A stretch of 64,000 bases of DNA, taken from contig OZ018321.1 in NCBI GenBank assembly GCA_963969495.1, forward strand, positions 189,369,485-189,433,484, given 5' to 3'. Each line of letters opens with the position of its first letter. The first letter of the stretch is position 1. This document shows positions 1 to 11,790 of this stretch, piece by piece. Origin of the DNA: Ceratothoa steindachneri. Taxonomy: Eukaryota > Arthropoda > Malacostraca > Isopoda > Cymothoidae. The position numbers and the translations under genes are program-made. Under the pieces are notes generated by a model. The model saw only the letters and a list, made by a program, of their open reading frames with translations. It was not told the origin of the DNA and searched no databases.

Positions 1-1107
1 AGTGGCAGACGTCATCGGGTGGTGTTGAATGGACAAGCTTCTGAGTGGGTGCCCGACAATAGTGGTGTTCTTCAGGGTACTGTCGTGGGACCACTACTGT
101 TCATCATCTACATCAATCACATGGACAGTGACATGGTTGAGAAGATTTTTAAATTTGCCGATGATACCAAGCTTAGTATGAACGTCGCAAAGGAAGGAAA
201 TACTGTCCGCCTTCACGATGATCTTCGGAAGTTCGGGAGTGTTTGGACACGTGGCAAATGCCTTTTAACATGAACAAATTCAAAGTGATGCGTATCGGCC
301 ACCGAAACCTTCAATCTCAGTATATCCTTAAGGGAAGTGCTCTTGAATCCACCGACACTGAGAAGGACTTGGGTGTAACTATCACTAGTGATCTCAAGTT
401 CTCGAGGCAGTGTATTAAGGCGGAGAAGAAAGCCCAAAGGATGCTAGGTTATATAAAGCGACAGTTTAGATATCGGAGCAAGGAGATAGTACTGTGTTTG
501 TATAACTCCCTTGTTTGACCGCACCTGGAGTATGCCGTACAATTTTGGAGTCCTTCGCTTCGAAAGGATATCACAAGATTAGAACGTGTGCAATCCAGAG
601 CAACCAAACTCCTTCCCTCTATCAGACACAAGAGTTACGAAGATAAATTACGGGAATTAGACTTGTTCTCGCTGGAGACCTGGAGACTGCGTGGTCAGCT
701 TATCAAAGTGTTCATAATACTTTGAGGCTTTGACTTTGTAGAAGACAGTGATATTTTCCAGCTTAGGCAGAGCAGAACAAGAAACCACGGCTACAAACCT
801 GAACTGAAGCGTTACCAGCGTGATATGTGTGGAAAATCTTTCACATATAGCATCTGCAGCACTTGGAACGTACCTCCAGTGAAAGTTGTCAACAGCAATT
901 CTGTTGAACTGTTCAAGTCGAGACTAGACAAAGTCTTGAAAAATAGCCGCTTGGAGACTTGAAGCGTGGCGCGAGTGCTCTTCTAGAGCGTCAATCTGAC
1001 CCTTTTGAGGACTGCGCCTGCTCAAGTGTTCACTCAAAGGTACCCTCTTTGAATGGATCATAAGGTCTATTAGGATAACTTTTTTTTCCTTGTTACTACT
1101 TGTTACA

Positions 1108-1110
<3 letters not shown>
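1..1110 (+). mobile_element. CR1-type LINE copy A, 3' part of ORF2 plus 3' UTR (decayed)
   Basis: The window opens inside a reverse transcriptase. The first frame reads the RT block with [13 protein letters not shown] and the catalytic FADDTK motif, then a frameshift near 240 moves to a second frame that runs to a stop at 960-962. That frame has internal stops at 516-518 and 723-725, both at arginine positions (CGA to TGA is the simplest cause). Its C-terminal part (NHGYKPELKRYQRD, then a VEVVNS-like block) aligns with three other copies in this window. The 3' UTR repeats a GTAACTCCTT-like motif and runs straight into a (CT)n tract. The N-terminal part lies outside the window. CR1/Jockey-superfamily assignment rests on the RT motifs and the 3' tail. 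It cannot encode an active enzyme. Confidence 0.9.
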
Positions 1111-1146
<36 letters not shown>

Positions 1147-1167
1147 CTCTATCTCTCTCTCTCTCTA
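1111..1167 (+). repeat. (CT)n microsatellite at the 3' end of CR1 copy A
   Basis: An imperfect CT tract directly follows the CR1 3' tail. CR1 elements usually end in short tandem repeats, so this may be an expanded element terminus rather than an independent locus. Confidence 0.9.
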
Positions 1168-1334
1168 GATGGGAAATTTCATTGGTCGCTTGAGCATGCC
1201 AAATACGCTGATGAAGGTCGTGTGGGAAAGCAGGCGACCGGCATTCCCCACTGATTGATACGGCCATCTACTGTGATATATTAGCCCCAAAACATCCTCC
1301 CCCCCCAACAAAGGCTTTTAAGATGAATGGCAGC

Positions 1335-1466
1335 CCAGAATTTCAGCAAGGCAAAGATGCGAAACATACCATCCATAGCAACAAGGAATTGGTTGAAAAT
1401 ACTAGTAACAAGATATTTCAATGGCCCAGCCACTCTCCTCGCCTCAACACTATCGTAAATCTACGG
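1335..1466 (+). pseudogene. Tc1-like transposase fragment (second and third DDE blocks)
   Basis: One frame reads EFQQGKDAKHT followed by FQWPSHSPRLNTIVNLR. These match the two signature blocks of Tc1 transposases (FQQDNDPKHT and WPAQSPDLNPIENLW). The first catalytic Asp is replaced by Gly-Lys and the SPDLNPIE block is degraded to SPRLNTIV, so catalysis is lost. No upstream HTH domain or terminal repeats were found nearby. Confidence 0.75.
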
Positions 1467-3472
1467 GAAAATTGAAGATCGGTCTTCATTCTTCAACTTA
1501 GAAATGAGAACTAACTAAAGAAGACCTGCGACCATGAGTGCTCCAAAATACCAGCAGAATAGTATTTAAAACTAACAAAGGCTTTGCCAGAAGTATTAGA
1601 TGCAACTTTGAGATTATTGCTATATATTTTGATATATAGCTATATCTTTTATATTTAGGGGAACTGTTGTATGCTACATATAGTCTCAATTTTGGCATAT
1701 ACTTTAATAAATGTATGCAACTAATAAAATAAGCTTTTCCAATAGTGTATTGAAGAATTATGTACCTAACTGCAGTTGCATTGTCCCTCGATTACGTGCG
1801 CTTGGCTTTGGAGCACGAAAAGAAGTCGCCTCGGTCGGTTATCAGTTTTTAGTTGAGCGAGGTTCAGTTTCTAATCAGCAATCATCACACATTTACAAAA
1901 TAAATACGAAATATTTACATTTACGATTATTTATACTTCCTAATCGAGCTTCATCCAGATCCAAGCACTAATTAAAATTTAAAAAGGCGGTCAAATTTAC
2001 TTACTTATGGGCAAAATAATGATATTTTAAAAATCACTTATCTTAACAATAAAGATTTCTCTTTACCATAACTTCAGAACAACAAAATTTCACAACTTTT
2101 TGAATGACGGACATCAGCCGACATGTTTCCAGGTCTTTTTACAATTTTGAAGAACTGAACTACTTTTCAATCTCTTTCAATAGGATACTCCAACAGCCAT
2201 GTTCGTTTCTTTTTTGCTATGTAGCAGTTTTTACATAAATGACAAGAGGAACTTTCACTCTCGAAATCAAAGCGTCAAATTAACCCTGATTCTTAGGTGT
2301 CAGGGTGAATTTAATTGAAGAACAGTGGAAAAGTCACATTTTAGAAATACAGAAATCCCCTTCTTATATTCAGTTAAATAGTTTTCTTATTTTTCTGTTC
2401 CTATATCAAATGAATATTTAACAATTCGTTGTAATTTTTAAGTAATAGACTAGAGCTTTCTTGGAAGTCTGTCAAAAATGAAAAGACAATTAATACAAGA
2501 TCGAGTAAAATTGTATCTGTTTTTGACCATCCATATATTATTAAACGATAAATGTAGAAGAAGGTCGAGTTTATTTAGCCAAATTAGATTTAGAAATGGA
2601 CTTCTCTACATTTATACACTTATTGATACGGGAAGCAAGATTTTGAATTATATTATTTGCTCGTCCTTTCTCAGAATCTTAAAAAAATTATGGTTCTATA
2701 AATCTTGTTCCCACTCTGCCCGCACCACACAGTTATCTCCAGTTAGTCTCAGGTAGAAAAACCCGCTCGTTTGAATATATTTGATTTAATCTTACAATCT
2801 TTAAGGACTGGTGCTAGATAGCTGTTTAAATCCAGACATATTTTTACTGGTCACCCTGTACAAGCTTGCATATAAATGAAATTGTTTAAAAATAAGTTTT
2901 AATTAACTTATTTCCACACTCGTATGTCTCATGTATACTCGTTTTTCGTAATTTATATTCTTCGTTCACGTTCATTTTCTATTTTATTCTCTTTTTATTT
3001 CTAATCGTTTTCTTTTTTTTGCGTTTGAAGCTAAATTCTTTTCACACTTTTGCAAATATATTACAGTAGATTTTGAACTAGAATGAAACAAAATTACGAC
3101 TCTTTTTTCCGGTTTTTCAGTTACTTTTCTTCTCTTTGCCAAGTTTATTAATCGAACTCTTTTTTTTTCACTCGAAGTTGTCCCAATATGCATTTCTCTC
3201 TACTGGTATGGCTACTAGGGACGTGAAATAGAGAAAAATAGAATAAGAAATTTTATGGTCCTTTGGTGAATCTGTAAGATGGATAACAAAAAACAACAAC
3301 AACCTGAAATCAAAATAAAAGCACACCTGAATGAAGACAGCAGAATTTGGAACAAACAGGTCTTTTTACGCAAGTATGAAATAATGATAAAATGTACAAT
3401 ATGATAACGGAATGAGTTTGTGACCCTTGAAAAAGGAGCCGATAAGAAATAAAGAAGGAAGAGTGGAAGAAC

Positions 3473-3473
<1 letters not shown>
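1467..3473. other. AT-rich spacer, no gene recognised
   Basis: Two kilobases of AT-rich sequence. Short open frames (for example 2478-2756 on plus and 2984-3193 on minus) have no recognisable motif and no flanking splice signals. Short CAGGGTGA-like and TCACCCTG-like strings near 2300 and 2855 could be remnants of an inverted-repeat element, but they are too degenerate to call. Confidence 0.6.

Positions 3474-3541
<68 letters not shown>
3474..3541. repeat. (TA)n microsatellite
   Basis: Perfect TA dinucleotide tract, first of four in 3.4-5.1 kb. Frames of alternating Ile-Tyr across it are low-complexity artefacts. Confidence 0.97.
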
Positions 3542-3543
<2 letters not shown>

Positions 3544-3727
3544 CGAAAAGCGCGTAATAACACAGGTTTCAACGCCTTTATTCATTTTTTATAACGGTTA
3601 AAATAGTTTGCCTCTATTTTTATATTGATATACCTCCTATTTTCTTTCTTAAGATTTAATGGTACACGTAATAAATATCTCCTTAGCGTTTTTCCAGGTG
3701 GTGTTGCCAGTTTTAATTTCTTTAACC

Positions 3728-3730
<3 letters not shown>

Positions 3731-3802
<72 letters not shown>

Positions 3803-3803
3803 T

Positions 3804-3891
<88 letters not shown>
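3731..3891. repeat. (TA)n microsatellite, interrupted
   Basis: Long TA tract with short interruptions near 3798 and 3814, ending in a GTATATATGTGTATATA decay zone. Confidence 0.97.
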
Positions 3892-3898
<7 letters not shown>

Positions 3899-3941
3899 GT
3901 GTATATATTTAATTGGTTTGTTTATAAGGAGTCTTATTTTT

Positions 3942-4140
3942 AAGTTAAGGATGAATCTGAAAATGAGACAGGTAACAGTTCTCATTTAATTATAACACCG
4001 TTTCGGGTATATTATTTTGATCATAATCATAATTTCTTGTGATGATAGTTATTATGTTCTAACTCTATCTATTTAATAGAACCACAAGATTGTTAATGTA
4101 TGTGAACTGTTACCTGTCTCATTTTCGGATTCATCCTTAA

Positions 4141-4143
<3 letters not shown>
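3942..4143. repeat. Inverted-repeat unit IR1 between two (TA)n tracts
   Basis: Arms at 3942-3980 and 4105-4143 are 39 bp long and reverse-complementary with about one mismatch. They enclose a spacer of about 124 bp with no coding capacity. The right arm abuts a (TA)n tract directly; the left arm lies about 50 bp from one. This is the form expected of a short foldback or MITE-like element inserted at a TA target, though no autonomous relative was recognised. Confidence 0.85.

Positions 4144-4227
<84 letters not shown>
4144..4227. repeat. (TA)n microsatellite
   Basis: Perfect TA tract separating inverted-repeat units IR1 and IR2. Confidence 0.97.
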
Positions 4228-4231
<4 letters not shown>

Positions 4232-4325
4232 ACACTGTTTCACTCAATAACGAGTAAATAAATATACAAGAAAACCACTGTTATTGGAGCATAAAGTTTA
4301 TTATTATTATCAAAACGGTTATTAA

Positions 4326-4373
4326 AACGGGACTAGTTTCGATATGTAGTTTACCATATTATCTTCAGCCGTT
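4326..4373 (-). ncRNA. Hammerhead-ribozyme-like motif, left arm of IR2
   Basis: On the minus strand the order is AACGG, CUGAAGA, a short stem-loop, GAAAC, UAGUC, CCGUU. AACGG pairs with CCGUU to form stem I. CUGAAGA fits the conserved CUGANGA box and GAAAC the GAAA box. A 5-bp stem II (AUAUG with CAUAU) lies between them. Stem III would be minimal (AC with GU around UA), placing the predicted cut after AGUC at 4331. Very short stem III is reported for Penelope-associated hammerheads. A two-nucleotide excess before stem II may weaken the fold. Activity is untested. Confidence 0.6.
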
Positions 4374-4631
4374 AACTAAGAGGTATCGACAAAGAAAACA
4401 TAAATATTGGAATATGCAATAACAGGCCACTGACATTAACCTGGAGGCGTTAGCTTTAGGTGATTAGGAATATCCTTCAGAATGAGGTTTGCATAAATGT
4501 AGCCCTTATATATCAAACCTCATTCTAAAGGATATTGTTAATCACCTAAAGCTAACGCCTCCAGATTAATATCAGTTGCCTGTTATTGTATATTCCAATA
4601 TTTCAGTTTTCTTTGTCGATCTCTCTTAGGT

Positions 4632-4679
4632 AACGGCTGAAGATGATATGGTAAACTACATAGCGAAGCTAGTCCCGTT
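4632..4679 (+). ncRNA. Hammerhead-ribozyme-like motif, right arm of IR2 (mutated core)
   Basis: Same organisation on the plus strand: AACGG and CCGUU as stem I, CUGAAGA at 4637-4643, a weakened stem II, then GCGAAGC followed by UAGUC. The conserved GAAA box reads GAAG here, a change at an essential core position, so this copy is probably inactive. It is the mirror copy of the motif at 4326-4373. Confidence 0.55.
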
Positions 4680-4789
4680 TTAATAATAATAATAAACTTA
4701 TGCTCCAAATACAGTGGTTTTCTTGTATATATGGATATGAGAAATTCACAAAGTAACGTGTGAGTAGAGCAATAAATTTTTAAAAAGCC

Positions 4790-4901
4790 CACAGGAAAAT
4801 AAAAGACGATTCCAAGTACTTTCGAACTTGTTTAGTTCCTTTCATGATAATGAACTGAACAATTTGGAAAGTACTTGGAATCTGGCTTTCATTTTCCTGT
4901 G
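4790..4901. repeat. Inverted-repeat unit IR3
   Basis: Arms at about 4790-4823 and 4867-4901, about 34 bp, share GATTCCAAGTACTTTC and its reverse complement with a few mismatches. An inner GTTTAGTTC/GAACTGAAC pair extends the hairpin. The unit lies between IR2 and the next (TA)n tract. The apparent reading frame here is low-complexity and not a gene. Confidence 0.8.
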
Positions 4902-4908
4902 TGATTTT

Positions 4909-6117
<1,209 letters not shown>

Positions 6118-6358
6118 TGTATTATTATTATTATTTTTTCTTTTTATTATTATTATTTTATTATTATCATTTTTTTAATTATTATTATTCATTTTTTATT
6201 ATTATTATGTTTATTATTATTATTTTATTATTATTATTATTATTATTTAATTATTATTATTATCGTTATTATTATTTGTTATTATTATTATGTTTATTAT
6301 TATTTTATTATTATTTTTTTATTATTATTACTATAATCATCATTATTTTACTATTATT
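6118..6358. repeat. (TTA)n/(ATT)n microsatellite
   Basis: About 240 bp of imperfect ATT trinucleotide repeats with T-run interruptions. The Tyr/Ile/Leu-rich frame across it (5964-6404) is an artefact. Confidence 0.95.
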
Positions 6359-6885
6359 TGATGTTTGGGTTTATTTACTTGTGCACTTCTTCTGTCTCTC
6401 TTAGTCCTGTTCAATTTTTCTCTGAATGAAAATCCCTCGGTTGGATTATACGCTCGTATGAATGAAGGAGTGGCGTTAATCATTGGAAGGAAAATCCAAT
6501 GGGATTATTGGCTCATCTGCATGAAAGAGGTTCCACATTTGAAGTTCTGAAAGATTGGTTATGGCTCCCCTTCACATATTTTATGGGTTTATAATGGATC
6601 TTCGAAATCTAGGGATGAGTTCTTTCAGTTTATTAGCCCCCACCCCTCACCTCAGATGGTGTGTCTCTCTTTAATATTTGGGGAACGAGGGGTGTCACTG
6701 GGTTGTCTCTCTTCCACACATTTTTCTGAACCAATATTTCACTTTCTAAGCAAATTTCTTTGCAACTACGTACAAGATAAAATGCCCTTGTTAGTGTCGC
6801 TTAAACTTAATATAAAAATCATTGAATTTGTCTGTGTTTTGGGATATCATCTACCCCTTAAATAATCCCGCTATATTCTCAGCGG
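6359..6885. other. Spacer, nothing recognised
   Basis: Mixed-composition sequence with short frames at 6365-6550 and 6656-6865 that show no known motif. Confidence 0.6.
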
Positions 6886-7172
6886 GTGTTCTTTAACAAC
6901 CATTATCTTGTTCATTAGCAACCATTTCTCTTGCTCCCTAGTGATCGTTGCCCTGCCCCAGAGCAACCATTACCTTGCCTCTTAGCAACCGTTGTTCTGT
7001 GATTAGCCTCCTTTGTTCTGCTATTCAGCATCCATTATTCTGCAAATTAGCAATCGTGTACCTGCTCCTGAGCAACTACAAGTTGTTCTTTAGCAGCCGT
7101 TGTCCTGCTAAGTAGCAACCGTTTTCTTGTTCTGAGCAACCACAAGCTGTTCATTAGCCGCCGTTGTCTTTA
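6886..7172. repeat. Degenerate minisatellite, about 25-bp unit
   Basis: About eleven diverged units with the core TTAGCAACCGTTGTTCTGCT recur at roughly 23-27 bp spacing. Recurrent strings are GAGCAACCA, TTAGCAACC and TTGTTCTGC. There is no coding frame through the array. Confidence 0.8.
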
Positions 7173-8094
7173 AATGACTTTACCCTGTCTACCTTTTTGA
7201 GACCCTCCCCCCTCCCCTAGCATCGTGTATCCAGCTAATTCACTTTTTGAGGGGTGAAGGGGTCAGGTTAAAGAGAGTTGTTTCCTTCCTGTTTATATTT
7301 TCTGAAACTGTCGCCTTTTTTTAGCTACCATGCATCTTCCATTCATTTACGCTTTCTCTAACTTATCTCTTTCCGCCCTCCTCAGCTTTCCACTTTTTTT
7401 CCTATCTACAAAAATATAAACAACTCACAAATTTTCTCTATCACAGATTGCGATCCTCTTTCATGCTCATACTCACAATGGCAGGCGATTTGCTTTCTCC
7501 TCCTTGAACTCGGGTCCAATTTTGTCCCCTTCTTCTCGTAGGGACTCCGGGGTTGCATCCAGTCGTGTCTCGAATTCGCAAAAACTCGACAAGATAAATC
7601 GGGACCCCTGTAGCGAAGGTGTAATAGAGGAGATAAAGGTTACGAGAAACAAAGGATACAAACTGAAAGTGTGTGTGTGTGTGTGTGTGAACGAGAGAAA
7701 GAGAGATGTCAACGCTGACCTATATAACGTAATTCACCCCGCACCAAACTCCTCCTGTGTTGTAACCTCTCCATTCTAATATATTTACACACACACACCA
7801 TTTCAAGAGTTTATTTCCGACGTTTATTATTTAATTTACAAAGACGTGTGCAATAAAATTTCAATTTGTTCCTGCCTGTTTAGGGCTGTAGTTACGATCT
7901 CCATTTATTTAACAATTTTGAATCGTGCTTTGGGCCATTTCTCCCGCCTGACTAATCTTGTGTCGATTCCTTCCATTCCTCGGACTTGGCACACATTGCC
8001 GGCCGGTGTTGGTGATGGAATTATAACATAGGAAAGTGGCATCCAATGACAAAGGAATGCGGAATGGAGGAGAACAAGAAATGTAATGAATGAA
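7173..8094. other. Spacer with a short (GT)n tract
   Basis: Holds a (GT)n tract at 7670-7689 and an (AC)n stretch near 7788. Frames at 7473-7712, 7504-7779 and 7846-8031 lack recognisable domains or splice context. Confidence 0.6.
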
Positions 8095-8500
8095 CTTGGC
8101 CCCTAAAACTATATTTTGAGAACGGGATTTTTTTAGAGGGTTTGAATTATAATAGATGGTTTTTTTTTCTTAGTTCGGTTATGACGTTGGTAAATTTTAA
8201 GTTTTTATTCAACTTATTTCAAAGAGTTCCGTTGCAGTTTGAAAAATCAAAATGGTAAAGTTCAGAATAAATATGTAAATATGATTATCGAATGTTTTGA
8301 ATTTTATAAAAGAAAAAGAATTACAATTGGTGAAGTTCAGAAAATTTATTAAAAAGTTAATCATGGCTGCTTTTTTATTTTATTTTTTTGTATATTTAAA
8401 AGTTTTATCGAAGTTATTTCTAAAATAGATTTTAAATTTTAATCTCTATCAGGAGGAAATAGCTACTGTCACCTAAAAGCGAGTAGAGCAAAATGAGGAG
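8095..8500 (+). repeat. R1 dispersed element, copy a (body only)
   Basis: Begins with a CTATATTTTGAGAACGGGAT-like head, followed by TTTGAAT, CTTAGTTCGGTT and an AT-rich body containing GGTGAAGTTCAGA and CAGGAGGAAATAGCTAC. The same order of blocks occurs in the minus-strand copy at 38845-39222. This copy lacks the hairpin-bearing 3' end. No ORF is present, so the family is non-autonomous or a relic. Confidence 0.7.
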
Positions 8501-8570
8501 TGGAGAAGCTGCTTCTTTTGTCCCGAGCAGTATATTTTAAGAACAAGAGTTTTGGGATGGGTTGACTAAT

Positions 8571-8886
8571 CCATAACCCTATATTTTAAGAACGAGATTT
8601 TTTGAAGGTGTTTGAATAAGATTTTTTCTTTTAGTTCGGTTGTCACCTAAGAAAAAAAAAGAAAAAAAGAGAAAAAAAGAAAAAAGAAAGGAAAAAGAAA
8701 GAAAGAAAGAAAAAAGAAAAAAGAAGAAGAAGAAGAAAAGGGTGTTCAGGGTGTTAAAATAAAGAGTCTATAAAGGGGATTAAAAAAGGCGGTTAAGATT
8801 AGCAAATAAGGCCGTAGGCCACACCCCTTAGGGGTGCCTTTGTAACCAAGCTCTTCCTGTTAAGGAAGAGAACAGCGGCTTGTAAT
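8571..8886 (+). mobile_element. R1 dispersed element, copy b (both ends present)
   Basis: Starts with TCCATAACCCTATATTTTAA, the same first bases as the copy at 38845-39222 read on its minus strand. It continues through GATTTTTTGAAGG and TTTTAGTTCGGTTGTCACC into a long A/G tract, and ends in two adjacent hairpins. Hairpin 1 is CACCCC-TTA-GGGGTG (8822-8836) and hairpin 2 is CTCTTCC-TGTTAA-GGAAGAG (8851-8870). No ORF. The class is undetermined: hairpin ends suggest a Helitron-like or structured-RNA-derived retroelement, but the 3' end lacks a clear CTRR. Confidence 0.7.
8647..8742 (+). repeat. A/G-rich purine tract inside R1 copy b
   Basis: About 95 bp composed solely of A and G in varied A-run/G arrangements, ending in (GAA)n. 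It is absent from the other R1 copies at this position, so it is a local expansion. Confidence 0.9.
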
Positions 8887-9100
8887 AATATTCTTTCTAT
8901 TATCGAATATTTTGGAATTTTTTAAAACAAAACGAATTAAAAATGGCAAAGTTTAGAAATTTTATTAAGATTAAGATATGGCTATTTACATATTTTTTCC
9001 TATATTCGAATCTTTTATCGAACTTCTTTTTAAAATAGATTTTTCATTTTAATCTTTATCTGGAGGAAATAGTTACCATATAAAAAAATAGAGCAAAATT
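8887..9100 (+). repeat. R1 dispersed element, partial body duplicate
   Basis: Repeats the body of copy a: TTATCGAATATTTTG, AATGGCAAAGTT, ATATGGCTATTT, TTTTATCGAACTTCTTT and CTGGAGGAAATAGTTACC occur in the same order as at 8280-8475. The two bodies flank copy b, so the 8.1-9.1 kb block looks like a tandem or nested array of R1 units. Confidence 0.7.
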
Positions 9101-9251
9101 GCAAATATTAAATAAAATTTTAGATTGGGAAAAATTAATTCTGGGGATTCTCTTTTCCGTATTTCAAAAGAATTCCGATGTTATTTTACCTTTAGGCATA
9201 GAAAATATATATGGATCTGAAAAACAAACCAATAGTAAATTATTAGGAGAC

Positions 9252-9332
9252 AAGCCATGGCTTCGTCACTCCTCCGTACCGCGGGAGATTGCGCTTCGTT
9301 GCGCTAGATAACAGCCCTTCGAGTTTTTGGCC
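9252..9332 (-). repeat. R1-like hairpin 3' end, diverged copy
   Basis: On the minus strand GAAGCGCAATCTCC, then a GGTAC loop, then GGAGGAGTGACGAAGCC aligns with the 3' hairpin of the R1 copy at 38.87 kb (GAAGCGCATCTCC, then GATGAGTTGCGAAGC). Only hairpin 2 is clear. The upstream body is not recognisable. Confidence 0.5.
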
Positions 9333-9849
9333 TCAGACCTATTTGGCCTTTGAAACCCCATTTCATTACGGGGTTTTTGTTTTACTATTTTTTTAAAACT
9401 CCCTTGAACCCCTTTTAAAGTAAAAGAAAACAAAAGGTGGACTTATTTTAATTTCATTTCCACCTCATCAAGGTGGAGTATCTTAAAAATATGTACTTTT
9501 CGCGCCAAACCGAAACCATACATGGCAACTACAATGCCTAAAATCACCATTAGTACTGTTTTTAATACTAAAAATATGGCGTAGGTCTTCTGAAGTTTCA
9601 CCAAATTAAGGCAGAGAGGTTTAGGGAAGTTGTATTTTTAGTATATAAAAGAAAATTTTGATGGATAAAAAGAGTTGAGGATTGTTTTTACAGTATATGA
9701 AAAGAATTCAATTAAAAAAAATCTTGAATTTAGGGCAAGTAACTAAACATGGGTATGAAAAAAATAAAACAAGAGAAAATTATTAAGGAATGTGTATTGG
9801 AAATATTTTAATTTTGTTAAGACCAAAACCCAGTTGGTAGACAAGAAGA

Positions 9850-9935
9850 GCCATAGGACACAGACCGAAGGTCTGCCCTTGAAGCGCAAGCTCTTCCTGT
9901 AAAGAGGAGTGGCAAAACCGATACTCTTGTTCTCT
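9850..9935 (+). repeat. R1 hairpin 3' end, copy c
   Basis: AGCCATAGGACACAGACC-GAA-GGTCTGCC is followed by CAAGCTCTTCCTG-TAAA-GAGGAG. It aligns base for base with the end of copy b. Hairpin 1 keeps its pairing although the bases differ: two stem pairs have changed on both sides. The AT-rich sequence upstream is not obviously R1 body. Confidence 0.7.
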
Positions 9936-10838
9936 TTATTTGGAATGCAAATTAATTAGTGTTCACTGCAACCAAATCTGCTTGTTCGTTGTTCCAAACA
10001 CCCTTCGAAACCAGGTCTAACACGCCGCCATGGGTGCGGTTATATAGCATTGGTGAGCTACTTTACACTTTACACTGCCTCGTGTATCCTAGTGTCTAAA
10101 AGGATCTGTTCCAATGCAAAAGGAAGACGATTAACCGTTGCTATAGTAATTGTATACCAACAGCTGGGTACATTTTCTGAACTAGTTACCACCTATTTAT
10201 TAAAATCTCTTGGTCAGTTTATTCCAAGGCCCATACGCGGTGCCTACTATCTCATTACTCATCCTTCCCTTAAGTTTTTTCTGCCAGTTGCAAGTTCATA
10301 GTAATTAATGACGATGGCCTACAATAATCCATGCGATAATTGAGTATTTTCATTAATTAAGCTTTTCCGATGATCATTGAAATATGGAATGGTCACTTCT
10401 CAGATAGAATAGCAATGTTTGGTATTGGTTCTGAATTTAGTATCCTAGAATAGGTGAACATAATTCTAAAAAAAAAAATAAAAAACGAAATGAATATTGC
10501 ACATAAATATACCTCGTGAATAATGGCTTCCGAGATTTGATCAAAAGATTATAAGTGTCCTTAATTCTTAGTTGTATATAAAAGTACTTTTTATATTTAT
10601 TAATATGATGTTTTCTGATTGAAGTTGAATTTTTGACTACAAATTGATTCGTTATTTCGGTTATTTAAATCTTCTCGACGATCTATTGTTGAGAGTTGAT
10701 GGAGGCATTTAAGTTGTACGTTTTGAGTCCTAATTTTAGAATTGTCATTGGATTTCTCTTTTCAAACTTGTTTCTGCAGCTCTTCTTCTGACTGATTGCT
10801 CATTATGATCATTGAACACTACTTTCCCTAATTCTATT
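9936..10838. other. Spacer, no gene recognised
   Basis: AT-rich. The plus-strand frame at 10050-10301 has no known motif. Nothing else is supported. Confidence 0.55.
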
Positions 10839-11790
10839 AGGTCATCCCAGAAGTAATTCGGTATCTTTTTTCATGCTTAGCAATCTTTTATGGATAGAAA
10901 TAATCGAAAGCAGGCTGTATTTATACTATCCTAGTCTACTAAACTCGAAACTTGGGTAAATGTATTTTTACTTAAACTCATTCCAGTGTTTAACTTCATT
11001 TACATGAGATAAGTAAGTTTCCGAGATTGAAACAATGGATATCACCATGATTTGTCAGAGGTATAAGTAGCATAACAGAATCAACATTTGTTAATCTCTT
11101 TTTATCTCGACTAAAAAGTGAACCATTTTTTTAGTATGACTGCTATATAAGAAGAAAAGTGGGTTATGTACAATGATATTAAACGTTATAGACAATAGAT
11201 AGTTCTATTGAAAAAACAACAACAATACAACAATCGAGACAAGGTTCTCTTCCACGTGAGATTCTTTTGTGCGTTTGGTAAGATATGATTGGACTAATTG
11301 ACTTTGAACTTCTTTACACAAATCAGACTATTCCCAAAGAGGCTTACTTGGTTCCATTGAACCGCTTACATGTAGCAGTAGAAGAAAAAAATGCCATCAT
11401 TAATAAATATAAGTAGAGTATTCTTTCATTAAGACACTGCGCGACCTTATATCCCAAGAGATACAAAAGCTTAACATTTTCTATTGAGAGGTACTAATGA
11501 GTCATTCTCTATAATTAGCCTACTTAGCCCTATCCGAATACTGTTCTTTAGGAGTTTTGCGAATCACCTAAAGAGAATGAAGATATCAACAACATAAGAG
11601 GTCGAAACAATCTTAAAGAAATTTTTAAAATCAAAGTCGAACAACTTTTACGAACATAATATTGGAAAATTAGTAGAAATATGGTAAAAACTTTTGTAAA
11701 TTATATTACTTATTTAATTAATAAGTTCATACTTATTTAAATATAAGTAATTTCAAAGAGTAGTTTGATTTCTTTCCATAAAATATTGTT
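10839..11790 (+). mobile_element. Mariner (DD34D-type) relic A
   Basis: The left end (about 10839-10980) matches the long inverted repeats of the foldback unit at 43.6-44.2 kb: GGTCATCCC, then TATTTATACTATCCTAGTCTACTAAA. The body gives broken frames matching mariner transposase blocks in order: FLSRLKSEPFF, a KSGLCTM segment at the DEKWV region, and a SPDLAPSDYHLF region degraded to LALSEYCSL. Many stops and shifts. The right end is uncertain. It is the same family as the copy at 44.2-45.3 kb. Confidence 0.7.

Larger units (their letters stand above)
4262..4730. mobile_element. Palindromic Penelope/retrozyme-like unit IR2
   Basis: Two arms of about 220-230 bp (4262-4491 and 4514-4730) are imperfect reverse complements around a 22-nt loop. 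Each arm carries a segment resembling the terminal region of the Penelope-like element at 47.1 kb in this window: an ACTAGTTTC block, then GTAGTTTA, then TTCAG when read on the appropriate strand. Each arm also contains a hammerhead-like core, annotated separately. Penelope-like elements and metazoan retrozymes are known to carry hammerhead ribozymes in their terminal repeats, which supports the assignment. There is no ORF. Head-to-head terminal repeats left by rearranged insertion are an alternative. Confidence 0.7.

Noticed and set aside
8571..8886. R1 as a Helitron
   Set aside because: It begins with TC and has terminal hairpins, but the 3' end lacks a clear CTRR and A/T-target insertion without duplication cannot be shown; left unclassified.
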